This document shows, piece after piece, positions 42,490-51,200 of a stretch of DNA of 64,000 bases. Positions within the stretch are counted from its first letter, which is position 1. Every line of letters begins with the position of its first letter. The translations under genes and the position numbers were made by a program. The stretch comes from an uncultured Verrucomicrobiota bacterium (GTDB lineage: Bacteria; Verrucomicrobiota; Kiritimatiellia; RFP12; UBA1067), in NCBI GenBank assembly GCA_947305775.1, contig CAMZEN010000004.1, positions 24,281 through 88,280 on the forward strand, in the 5' to 3' direction. The notes below the pieces were generated by a model that saw only the letters and a program-made list of their open reading frames with translations, was not told the origin of the DNA and searched no databases.

Positions 42490-42673
42490 CACCCCCTAGG
42501 GTAGGGGTCGAGAAACCCTCTAGAGGGAGAGCATGCAGGTTAGGGGGTAGCACGGTGCTACCCCCTAGTGTGGCGGGCGCGCGCCCCCAGCTAGCCTGTC
42601 GCTAGCCCTAGCGGGGGGATTATGAGACCTGGCGGCGAGACGGATTTAGCCCTAGCGGGGCAATTATGAGACC
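42490..42673. repeat. cluster of palindromes and direct repeats
   Basis: About 300 bases between 42390 and 42698 hold no gene. They contain a 27-base perfect inverted repeat (42541-42567, TAGGGGGTAGCAC arms with one central base), the perfect palindrome GGGCGCGCGCCC (42575-42586), several CTAG-centred short palindromes, and two 27-base direct repeats beginning TAGCCCTAGCGGGG and ending ATTATGAGACC at 42603-42629 and 42647-42673 (period 44). The purpose is unknown; a recombination or transposition scar or a structured RNA are options. Confidence 0.7.
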
Positions 42674-42698
42674 CATCGGCGAAATACAATGGCATTTA

Positions 42699-42707
42699 TG
42701 ATATAAT
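42699..42707 (+). promoter_or_regulatory. extended -10 promoter for a leaderless dipeptidase transcript
   Basis: TGATATAAT ends only seven bases before the ATG at 42715. Transcription would start at or next to the start codon, so there is no room for a ribosome site. Confidence 0.6.
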
Positions 42708-42714
42708 TGTGCGC

Positions 42715-43413
42715 ATGAAAACAGTGGCGGAGAAAACCAGATTGGCGTTTGTGGTGTTGGCGGCGTTGCTTGCAGGATGCGTTAGCATGGAGCAGGATGG
42801 TCGCCGCGAAGGGTTTGTGGCGCTTGCCGAAGCTGTGCCGGACGCGATTCTGGAGATAAGGTACTATTCGACCTATAATTTCGTCGGCGAACGAATCGAC
42901 GGCTACGAGCAGCCCTGCGCGCTTCTCACGAAGGAGGCCGCCGCCGCTTTGAAGGCCGCGAGCGATGAATGTGTACGGCGCGGATATCGGCTGAAGATAT
43001 ATGATGCGTATCGTCCACAGCGCGCGGTCGCGCACTTTTGCCGCTGGGCGAAGGATCTGGAGAATATGCGGATGAAGGCGATGTTCTATCCGAACCTCGA
43101 CAAGGCCGCGGCTTTCGAGCTGGGCTACATAGCTGAGCATTCTGGGCACAGCCGCGGCAGTACAGTCGATCTTACGCTCTTTGACATGCGGACCGGCAAG
43201 GAGGTCGATATGGGCGGAACGTTCGACTGGTTCGGCGAAGAGTCGCATCCAAGCTATCGCGGCATTACGGAGGAGCAGTTCGCAAACCGCATGTTTCTCA
43301 GGGGGATCATGCTTGCACACGGCTTCAAGCCAATCGAGGAGGAGTGGTGGCACTTCACTTTGGTGAACGAGCCCTACCCTGACGTCTACTTCGATTTTCC
43401 TGTGAGGGAATAG
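42715..43413 (+). CDS. D-Ala-D-Ala dipeptidase, VanX/DdpX-like lipoprotein
   Basis: 232 residues. The signal peptide ends with lipobox LAGC. The zinc peptidase domain has the VanX landmarks: IRYYSTYNFVGERIDGY, AYRPQRAVAHF, EHSGHSRGSTVDLTL (His and Asp zinc ligands), and EEWWHFTL (catalytic Glu and third His). It cleaves D-Ala-D-Ala, usually for cell-wall turnover or nutrition. There is no vanHA-like context, so glycopeptide resistance is not implied. The start is at 42715 rather than the GTG at 42709, because the -10 box ends at 42707. Confidence 0.88.
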   Translation: MKTVAEKTRLAFVVLAALLAGCVSMEQDGRREGFVALAEAVPDAILEIRYYSTYNFVGERIDGYEQPCALLTKEAAAALKAASDECVRRGYRLKIYDAYRPQRAVAHFCRWAKDLENMRMKAMFYPNLDKAAAFELGYIAEHSGHSRGSTVDLTLFDMRTGKEVDMGGTFDWFGEESHPSYRGITEEQFANRMFLRGIMLAHGFKPIEEEWWHFTLVNEPYPDVYFDFPVRE

Positions 43414-43416
43414 CGG

Positions 43417-44016
43417 ATGAGGATATATGTAGACATTGACGATGTATTGTGTGAGACCGCCGTGGCGCTGTGCGCCATCGCCGAGCGCGATTTTGGCAGG
43501 GTTGTTCGCTATGAAGATGTTCATACTTTCAATCTTCAAGAGGTATTTTCGCTAAATGACGAGGAAATGGCGCGTTTTCGCGATCTATCCCATACCGTCG
43601 AGGCGCTTTTGTCTTTCCTGCCGACTGAGGGAGCGGTCGAGGGCGTAAAGGCGTTGGTCGCGGCTGGCCATGAAGTCGATATAGTCACCGGCCGCCCGGC
43701 CTCATCCCACCGCGGTACCGAGGCATGGCTCAAGGCGGCCGGGCTAGGCGATTTCAAACCCACATATGTCGACAAATACGGGCGCATAGGATGCTTTGAC
43801 GAAAACAAGGGCGATCCACCCACAGTGACGATGGAGGAGCTCCGCGCTCGCCGCTACGATGTCGCTATTGACGACTCGCCGATCGTCCTCGCGCGCCTTG
43901 CCGCATGGACCGAGACCCGCATCCTCGTCTTCGACCGCCCTTGGAACGCGTCGTTCGGACTCGCTCCCAACATGACGCGCATCACCTCCTGGGCGGATAT
44001 AGTTGCGCAAATCTAG
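43417..44016 (+). CDS. HAD-family 5'-nucleotidase-like phosphatase
   Basis: 199 residues. The HAD motif I is YVDIDDVLCET with two catalytic Asp. A helical cap follows (about 25-75), then motif II-like DIVTGRP and motif IV-like DVAIDDSPIVL. This layout resembles the 5'(3')-deoxyribonucleotidase/YqfW group. It starts three bases after the dipeptidase stop and so is co-transcribed. The substrate is unproven; nucleotide or other small phosphate esters are possible. Confidence 0.75.
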   Translation: MRIYVDIDDVLCETAVALCAIAERDFGRVVRYEDVHTFNLQEVFSLNDEEMARFRDLSHTVEALLSFLPTEGAVEGVKALVAAGHEVDIVTGRPASSHRGTEAWLKAAGLGDFKPTYVDKYGRIGCFDENKGDPPTVTMEELRARRYDVAIDDSPIVLARLAAWTETRILVFDRPWNASFGLAPNMTRITSWADIVAQI

Positions 44017-44033
44017 TCATCATCCACCGTGCG

Positions 44034-44048
44034 GATTTTTGGTATAAT
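44034..44048 (+). promoter_or_regulatory. extended -10 promoter of the etf operon, leaderless
   Basis: GATTTTTGGTATAAT ends eight bases before the etfB ATG at 44057, implying a leader of at most one or two bases. The same 15-mer occurs at 54807 and 60458. Confidence 0.65.
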
Positions 44049-44056
44049 ATACTACC

Positions 44057-44923
44057 ATGAATGCACAGACTAGAGGACGAAAGGGCGGCTACAACTGCGT
44101 AGTCTGCATAAAGCAGGTTCCAGACACGAAAAAGGTGACGGGCGAGGCCATGAAGGCCGACGGCACCATCAACAGAGCCGCTTTGCCAGCGATATTCAAT
44201 CCCGAGGACCGCAATGCCCTCGAGGCCGCGCTCCGCGTGAAGGAGATGTACGGCGGAACCGTGACCGCGATTGCGATGGGGCTCCCCGCCGCGTGCGAGA
44301 TTCTGCGCGAGGCGCTTATGTGCGGCGCAGACAAGGCGTACCTCGTGACCGACCGCAAGGCCGCGGGGTCCGACACGCTCGCCACGAGCTACATCCTTTC
44401 CTGCGCGGTCAGGAAGTTCAACCCCGACCTCGTCTTCTGCGGGCGTCAGGCGATCGACGGCGACACGGCCCAGACCGGGCCCCAGATCGCCGAGAAGCTC
44501 GACTTCGCCGCGATAACCTACCTCGAGGACATCGAGATGGATGGCGACTACGCAATCGCGACGCGCGACATCGGTACAGGCGTCGAAAAGGACCGCGTGA
44601 AACTCCCGGCCCTCTTCACCGTGACCGAGAAGTTCGGCGAGCTTAGGCCCTACGACGTTCGCCGCGTGATGAAGTTCAAGAAGGCGAAGGCTCCCGTCGA
44701 GAACGGAGGCGTCGCCATGGAGGGCGACCTCGCGATTGGCCAGCTCTCGTGCGACGATATCGGCGCCGAGGCGGATCGCTGCGGTTTCGCCGGCAGCCCC
44801 ACGAACGTCAACAAGATCGTATCGGTCGTCCTCGCCGGCGGCGACTACAAGGAAGTCGCCCCCACGGACGAGGGAATCGCCGCGCTCGTCAAGGAACTGG
44901 TCGCTGACCATACAATCGGCTAA
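44057..44923 (+). CDS. etfB: electron transfer flavoprotein beta subunit
   Basis: 288 residues. CVVCIKQVPDTKKV at the N-terminus, NPEDRNALEAALRVKE, FCGRQAIDGDTAQTGPQIAEKL and the characteristic KLPALFTVTEKFGELRPYDVR-like stretch identify EtfB. It carries AMP or, in bifurcating forms, FAD, and shuttles electrons with EtfA. The C-terminus is extended by about 30 residues. It is the first gene of etfB-etfA-acyl-CoA dehydrogenase, and appears to be translated from a leaderless message. Confidence 0.93.
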   Translation: MNAQTRGRKGGYNCVVCIKQVPDTKKVTGEAMKADGTINRAALPAIFNPEDRNALEAALRVKEMYGGTVTAIAMGLPAACEILREALMCGADKAYLVTDRKAAGSDTLATSYILSCAVRKFNPDLVFCGRQAIDGDTAQTGPQIAEKLDFAAITYLEDIEMDGDYAIATRDIGTGVEKDRVKLPALFTVTEKFGELRPYDVRRVMKFKKAKAPVENGGVAMEGDLAIGQLSCDDIGAEADRCGFAGSPTNVNKIVSVVLAGGDYKEVAPTDEGIAALVKELVADHTIG

Positions 44924-44933
44924 GGAGGGATTT

Positions 44934-45980
44934 ATGCTTCAGGATAGAACAAAAGGCGAAGTCTGGGTATTCGCCGAACAGGAAGAAGGCAAGCTCAGCG
45001 ACGTTCCGCGCGAACTTCTCGGCAAGGGACGCGAACTCGCGACAAAGCTCGGCGTAAGGCTGGGCGCGGTGTTGATCGGCGGAACGGGCGTCGGCGCGAA
45101 GCTCGCCCCCGCTCTCTTCGAGGCCGGCGCAGATGTCGTCCACTATATCGAAGACCCGGCGCTCGAGGTGTTCCGCGGCAAGCCCTATCGCCACGCATTC
45201 GTCGAGCTCATCAAGGAGTGCTCGCCCCAGATCGTGATCTTCGGCGCGACGCACATGGGCCGCGACCTCGCGCCCGCCGTCGCTTCGGCGCTGCGCTGCG
45301 GCCTTACGGCCGACTGCACCGACCTTCAGATCGGCGACTACACCGACAAGAAGTGCACGGGCGACAACGGCGAGCCGAAGGTCGTGAACAACGTCCTTCT
45401 CCAGATCCGCCCCGCTTTCGGCGGCAACATCATCGCCACGATCGTCAACCCCTACAACTGGCCGCAGATGGCGACGGTGCGCGAGGGCGTGATGAAGCCC
45501 CTGCCTCCAGAGCCCGGCCGCACGGGCGAGCTCGTGAAGCACGACTCGCACCTTGAAGGCGTCGAGATTCCTGTCGAGGTGCTCGAAATCGTCCGCCGCG
45601 TCTCCACCGTGAACCTCAAGGGTTCGCGCATCATTGTCTGCGGCGGCGCAGGCGTCGGCTCGAAAGAGAACTTCAAGCTGCTCCACGACCTCGCGAACGC
45701 CCTTGGCGGAGCGGTCGGCGGAAGCCGCGCGGCGGTAGACCTCGGCTACTGCGAGCATGAGCGCCAGATCGGACAGACGGGCGTAACGGTGCGCCCCGCG
45801 CTGATGATCAGCTGCGGCGTCTCGGGCGCGGTGCAGCACCTCGCGGGCATGCAGGACTCCGCGAAGATCATCGCGATCAACACCGACAAGGACGCGCCCA
45901 TCTTCAAGGTTGCTCACTACGGCATCGTCGGCGACCTCAACGTCGTCATTCCCAAGCTCATCAAGGCGATCAAGGCATAA
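44934..45980 (+). CDS. etfA: electron transfer flavoprotein alpha subunit
   Basis: 348 residues from ATG 44934, with AAGGAGG at 44922-44928; the frame upstream lies inside etfB. The N-terminal domain is followed by the FAD-binding domain with GGAGVGSKENF, LANALGGAVGGSRAAVD, ERQIGQTGVTVRPALMISCGVSGAVQH and AINTDKDAPIF. These are standard EtfA signatures. It pairs with EtfB and the downstream dehydrogenase. Confidence 0.95.
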   Translation: MLQDRTKGEVWVFAEQEEGKLSDVPRELLGKGRELATKLGVRLGAVLIGGTGVGAKLAPALFEAGADVVHYIEDPALEVFRGKPYRHAFVELIKECSPQIVIFGATHMGRDLAPAVASALRCGLTADCTDLQIGDYTDKKCTGDNGEPKVVNNVLLQIRPAFGGNIIATIVNPYNWPQMATVREGVMKPLPPEPGRTGELVKHDSHLEGVEIPVEVLEIVRRVSTVNLKGSRIIVCGGAGVGSKENFKLLHDLANALGGAVGGSRAAVDLGYCEHERQIGQTGVTVRPALMISCGVSGAVQHLAGMQDSAKIIAINTDKDAPIFKVAHYGIVGDLNVVIPKLIKAIKA

Positions 45981-45992
45981 GGGGGAAATGCA

Positions 45993-47723
45993 ATGGCAAA
46001 TTTCTACAAGGACAACAAGGATATCGAGAACGTAATCGACGCTCTCGATTTGAGGGAAGTCGCGACGCTTCTTGAGGAGGACTTCAAGTATGCAAAGGAA
46101 TACGACTTCGCCCCGACTAGCGCCGAGGACGCGATCGACAACTACAAGCGTGCGATCGATCTCTGCGGCGACATCATGGCGAATCGCATCGCCCCGCTCG
46201 CGGAGGAGACCGACCTCGTCGGCAACACGCTGAACGAGGACGGGTCCGTGACACGTGCGCCCGGCATGAAGCTCGCGATTGAGCTCTTCGGCAAGACCGG
46301 TCTCATGGGCGTCACGATTCCGTACTACCTGGGCGGCCTCAACATGCCCTGCACGGTGCTTACGGCCTGCAACGATATCGTCAGCCGCGGCGACGCGGGT
46401 CTCATGAACCTCTTCGGTCTTCAGGGAATCGCCGAGACGATCAACTGGTTCGCCGACGAGCAGATCAAGAAGGATTATGTTCCGCGCCTCGTTTCGGGCG
46501 AGTGGACCGGCGCGATGGTGCTTACCGAGCCGGACGCGGGCTCCGACCTCCAGAGCGTAAAGACTTCGGCCTATCAGGACGCGAACGGCAACTGGTTCGT
46601 GAACGGCGTCAAGCGCTTCATTACGAACGGCTGCGGCGAGGTGCTTCTCGTTCTCGCCCGCACCGAGCCCGAGTTCAGCGACGGACGCGGCCTGAGCTGC
46701 CTTCTCGTCGAGAAGGGGCCTTGGGTGAAGGTTCGCCGCCTTGAGAACAAGCTCGGCATCCACGGCTCGCCCACCTGCGAAATGGTGTTCACCGAGGCGC
46801 CCGCGAAGCTCATCGGCCAGCGCAAGCGCGGCCTCATCACTTATGTGATGGCTCTCATGAACGGCGCGCGCATGGGCATCGCCGCGCAGGGCACCGGCAT
46901 CGGCGAGGCCGCCTATCGCGCGGCCCGCGACTACGCCGCCTCGCGCAAGCAGTTCGGCGTTACGATCGATACGTTCCCGGCGCTCCGCGAGCTTATGTCG
47001 ACGATGTCCGTCGAGCTCCAGGCGTCGCGCGCGCTTACCTACTACGCCGCGAAGAACGTCGACCTCGAGACCGGCCTTGGCCGCAAGTTCGAGGCGATCA
47101 AGGGCTCGCCCGAGGCTCCCGCCGTCAGGACGCGCCTCAAGAAGGTCGCCGCGTTCAACAAGATGCTTACACCGATGGCGAAGTACTACGGCTCCGAGAT
47201 GTCCATGCGCAATGCGCAGGGCGCGATAGCGGTTCTCGGCGGCTCGGGCTTCATGAAGGACTATCCCTGCGAGCGCTACCTGCGCGACAGCCGCATCACG
47301 ACGATCTACGAGGGAACCTCGCAGCTTCAGGTCGTCGCGGCGATCGCGGGCGTGACTGGTGGGCTCGTCCACGACGTTCTTGACGACATCCTTGGAGAAG
47401 GCTGGAGCGCTCAGCATCCGCGCATGACGAAGCTTCTCGCCGACCTCGACGAGGCGGTTGCCTACGTCAAGGGACGCGAGGACGCGAAGGTCTATCACGA
47501 CCTCTCCGCCCGCAAGCTCGTCGACGCTGGCATCGCCCTCATAGTCGCGGCGCTTTTCGTGAAGCTCGCCGAGAAGTACGACTACAAGAAGGCGGCGCTC
47601 GAATTCTGGCTTTGCAACGAGTTCGCCCGCGTCCGCGCCGAGCTCGCCAAGGTGATGTCCGGCTATGTCGGCTCCACGGTAGATTTTGAAACGCTGGCGC
47701 CTGCCGTTCCCGTGGCAGACTGA
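45993..47723 (+). CDS. acyl-CoA dehydrogenase, long form
   Basis: 576 residues, longer than the usual 380 because of an N-terminal helical extension and a C-terminal domain of about 120 residues. Core motifs: AMVLTEPDAGSDLQSVKTSA, KRFITNGC, NGARMGIAAQGTGI, YAASRKQFG and the catalytic Glu in IYEGTSQLQ. The long form resembles dehydrogenases of the FadE/BamM-like group. It is in an operon with its probable electron acceptor EtfAB. The substrate chain length or ring cannot be told. It could work in fermentation (for example crotonyl-CoA reduction) or fatty-acid breakdown. Confidence 0.9.
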   Translation: MANFYKDNKDIENVIDALDLREVATLLEEDFKYAKEYDFAPTSAEDAIDNYKRAIDLCGDIMANRIAPLAEETDLVGNTLNEDGSVTRAPGMKLAIELFGKTGLMGVTIPYYLGGLNMPCTVLTACNDIVSRGDAGLMNLFGLQGIAETINWFADEQIKKDYVPRLVSGEWTGAMVLTEPDAGSDLQSVKTSAYQDANGNWFVNGVKRFITNGCGEVLLVLARTEPEFSDGRGLSCLLVEKGPWVKVRRLENKLGIHGSPTCEMVFTEAPAKLIGQRKRGLITYVMALMNGARMGIAAQGTGIGEAAYRAARDYAASRKQFGVTIDTFPALRELMSTMSVELQASRALTYYAAKNVDLETGLGRKFEAIKGSPEAPAVRTRLKKVAAFNKMLTPMAKYYGSEMSMRNAQGAIAVLGGSGFMKDYPCERYLRDSRITTIYEGTSQLQVVAAIAGVTGGLVHDVLDDILGEGWSAQHPRMTKLLADLDEAVAYVKGREDAKVYHDLSARKLVDAGIALIVAALFVKLAEKYDYKKAALEFWLCNEFARVRAELAKVMSGYVGSTVDFETLAPAVPVAD

Positions 47724-47737
47724 GGAGCGCTTTAACG

Positions 47738-48199
47738 ATGGAGTCTGATCGTGCGATACTCTGGACCGTGGCGATTGCCGCGAGTCTGGGGTTGCATGTT
47801 CTTTTGATTGTGGCCTTGCTCGGCTTTGGCGCGATTGCTGGCGGTTCGGAGCCTGAGCCGCTCCCTAAGCCTGCAGTCGCGGCAGAATCCAATGTCGTGG
47901 CGGGTCGGTCGCAAGATGATGCCGTCGTATCCGGCGAACAGCAGGTGGCGACCGGCTCAAGCGAGCCGCGCACGGCGGCCAATACGGACTCGATCGCTTC
48001 GGAGCAAGGTGCCGTCCATGCGCCTGTCACGAGCGATGAAAAGTATTATGTGGTAAAGGCCGGCGACAACCTCTCCAAAATCGCAAAGCTGGATGACAGC
48101 ACTCTTGCCGAGCTTGCTGAGCTGAACGGAAAGTCGATAAAAGAGCTCAGCAAGCTTATGATTGGACAGAAGATTCGAGTAAAGAACGGAATAAAGTAG
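47738..48199 (+). CDS. membrane-anchored LysM protein
   Basis: 153 residues. A single transmembrane segment (about 8-34) near the N-terminus is followed by a Ser/Ala/Glu-rich linker and one LysM domain at 104-150 (YYVVKAGDNLSKIAKLDDST... LMIGQKIRVKNG), which binds peptidoglycan. It starts 14 bases after the dehydrogenase and ends two bases before the alpha-2-macroglobulin gene, so it may anchor or partner that protein. It is small and has no catalytic domain. Confidence 0.85.
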   Translation: MESDRAILWTVAIAASLGLHVLLIVALLGFGAIAGGSEPEPLPKPAVAAESNVVAGRSQDDAVVSGEQQVATGSSEPRTAANTDSIASEQGAVHAPVTSDEKYYVVKAGDNLSKIAKLDDSTLAELAELNGKSIKELSKLMIGQKIRVKNGIK

Positions 48200-48201
48200 C
48201 A

Positions 48202-51200
48202 ATGAACAATAAATTCATCACGGGGTGGTTGGCTGCGACTACGGCAATCGCCCTTTCGTCGCTTATTGCCTTAAGCTGGACTCTTTTGAAGGTAAAGGCC
48301 TACGAGAAGCAGCATGATTGCCAGATATTGACGACGAAAGCGGAATTGTGCGACAGGCCAAAACAAGAGAAGGCCGTCGAAACCTCCGGTCAGGACGAGA
48401 CAGAAGACGAGCGCGTCAAGAAAGCCATAGCGGAGGAAGAGAAGAAGAATGAGCCGGCAAAGCCTGCCGTGCCGGAGATGAAGGTATTGGGCGTTGAATA
48501 CAACAGGGACAGTCTCCTCAACATTCACCTTGCGGAGCGTCCCGACATGGACGCCGTTCGCCGCTATGTCGAGGTTTCGCCGCTTAACGAGGGTGTGGTG
48601 GGTTTCAGCTATCATGCGGAATTCAACCATAAGACGTCCAAGTACGAACCGCACCTGCATGTGACGGGTGATTTTGCTTACAGGACAGACGTCAAGCTGC
48701 TTGTAAGGAAGGGGCTGCCGCTATACGGAAACAGCGCGGACACTTTCAGCAAGGGTGCGCTTGCAGAAGACTGGAGCATGACCTTCAACCGCAAGGACGC
48801 CGACCCGTGCGTTCGATTCGCGAACGATGGACGCTACCTGCCGCCTGGAGGTGTGCGCTCCGTTGCGGTGGACGCGATCAACGTTACGAACGTCTATACC
48901 GAAGTTCGCCGAATCGAGCCGCGCAATCTCGTGCAGCTTCTGGCGCGCGAAGAGAGCGTGTACGCGCATAGCTGGCACGACAGCGCAGACGAGGAATCGA
49001 CGGAAGAGCTTGGCGGCGAGCCTGAGACGAACACAGTAAGGTGCGTGAACAGGCCGAACGAAAAAGAGACGCTGAGGGTCGCGCTCGCCGTGGGCGACGG
49101 TGGGCTTTCGAACGGCGTCTATCTTGTTTCGGTGCGCAGCGCCGATATACCGAGAAACGATCGCCGCCGCTACTGGTGGGATGACGACGACTACCGTCCA
49201 AATCCGAACAGGTACAAGCTTGTCTGCGTTTCTGATCTCGGTCTAAGCGTCCGCCGCACAAAAGATGGCGTCGGTGTATGGGTGACGTCGCTTACTACGG
49301 GACTCCCCGTGGCCAACGCATGGATAGAGGTTTATTCTTCGGCCAACATTCGCATTGCTGAAGGGCGCACCGACGAAAACGGATGGTGCAGTGCCGCGCG
49401 CGTCGCAAAGGGCGAACCTTTTGCCGTCGTCGCCATCGCAGAAAACGCCGACGACATGTCGTTCATGGCTCTTCGCTCGTCGATGCAGGTCGACGAAACG
49501 TATCCCGAGGGAGCGCGCGACGAATATCTGGCCCCCCGCGAATGCACTGCATTCCTGTGGTCGGAGCGCGGAATATACCGTCATGATGAACGGATATTCA
49601 TGCATGCACTGCTTCGCGATGGGCGTGGACAGGCGCCGTCGCCATTCCCGGCGGAGGTCGTGCTGCGCAATCCGCAAGGCGCCGACTACTCGCGCATAAC
49701 GCTGATGCCGGATGCCTCCGGTTCGATCGCCTACGACAGGTTTGTTGTGCCGGCGGAGCAGCCCAGCGGCATATGGCAGCTGATTCTAAAGACGCCCGGC
49801 AAAGACGGGCGCACCCTAGGCGTGCGCGACATAAAGATAGAGGAGTTCGCGCCGCCGCAGATAAGGGTGGCCGTTGAAGCCGACGGGATGGCGGCGCCTT
49901 CAAACTTCGCCTTTACCGTGTCGGCGGAGCATCTTTACGGCGGGCCGGCGCGTTCGCTCGGCGTTGAAGGTGCGATAGTGTTCGAGGATGTGCCGTTTGC
50001 TCCTGCGGAGTGGAAGGGCTTCTTCTTCGGCAACGACGACCTTGGCCTCAAGCCGAGCTTCAGACGCCTGTCGCGCAGGACGCTCGACGAGGATGGCCGT
50101 TGCATGTTCGATGCGCCGCTCTGGGCCGACAGTGGACTTCCGAAGGCTGCTATTCGCGCCACCGGCCAGGGCACAGTTTTCGAGGATGGCGGGCGGCCCG
50201 CGACGGCGCGCAAGAGCGAGATACTCCACTATTACCCGTACTACATCGGGACGACCCTGCCTGAGTGGTTGAGAATGCCGGAAATTGGAGCGCCGCACAT
50301 TTCGCTCGTGTGCGTTTTGCCGGATGGCTCATGCGTAACCGAGGCCAAGACTCTCGACATGAAGATCGAGCGCATTGAAACCGTGTATTCGTATCGTCAG
50401 CGTGAAGACGGCTGGAGCACTTGGGATGCCACCCGCACCAGAACAGTCACAATAGACGACGTTAAGCTGACCACTTCAACGAACGGCGTTGCGGAATTCA
50501 CGCTGCCGCTCAGCGAATGCGGCGACTACGCGCTTACGCTCACCGATGCGGCGACGGGCGTGTCGTTCGGCAAGACCTTCTACCTTAGCGACTGGGGCGA
50601 CGACGCTGTGCGCGCTCCTCTTGCGAACCCCACCGAGGTTTCGATTCGTCCCGACAAGGCCTTCTACCGTCCAGGCGAAACGCCGCGCCTTATCGTGAAG
50701 TCTCCTTTTACGGGGGCTGCGCTTCTTGGAGTGTTCCGGGATGGCGAGGTATACACCGAAGTAGTCGCCCTGACCAACGCGACAAGCGAGATTTCGCTGA
50801 GGACCGTCGAGCCGTCGTGGGCGCCAAACGTTGACGTGACAATCTCGGTGGTGCAGGGGCTTGGCGCGAATGCGCGTCATCTTGCGTTCAGGGCGCATGG
50901 CGAGACCACTGTGGTCGTGCGCAGGCCCGAGGACGAACTTGACGTCGCTGTGGATGCGTCCGTTCGCATGCCGTCCAAGGGTGAAGGCGGCGCGGTAGTT
51001 GAGGCTACCGTCTCGGCTGGCGGCGATGCGCAGGGCGCAGTGGCCGTCATAACGGTGGTTGATGAAGGAATAAATATACTGACTGGCGAGGAGACGCCAG
51101 ATCCCATAAAGTTTTTTGCGCAACCTCGCACGGCAGACCATCCGCTCTACGACCTCTATAGCAAGCTGTTGCCTGTGCTTGACGACGGTCTTTCTGCGAG

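Noticed and set aside
42603..42673. Possible CRISPR array
   Set aside because: Only two 27-base repeats with a 17-base gap and no cas genes anywhere in the window.
42715..43413. Vancomycin resistance locus
   Set aside because: The gene is VanX-like, but there are no vanH, vanA or vanRS genes nearby. D-Ala-D-Ala dipeptidases are common in wall recycling.
44889..47498. 869-codon open frame on the minus strand
   Set aside because: It lies exactly opposite etfA and the acyl-CoA dehydrogenase, which have clear family motifs. The GC-rich third positions keep the antisense frame open; its protein has no recognisable motif.
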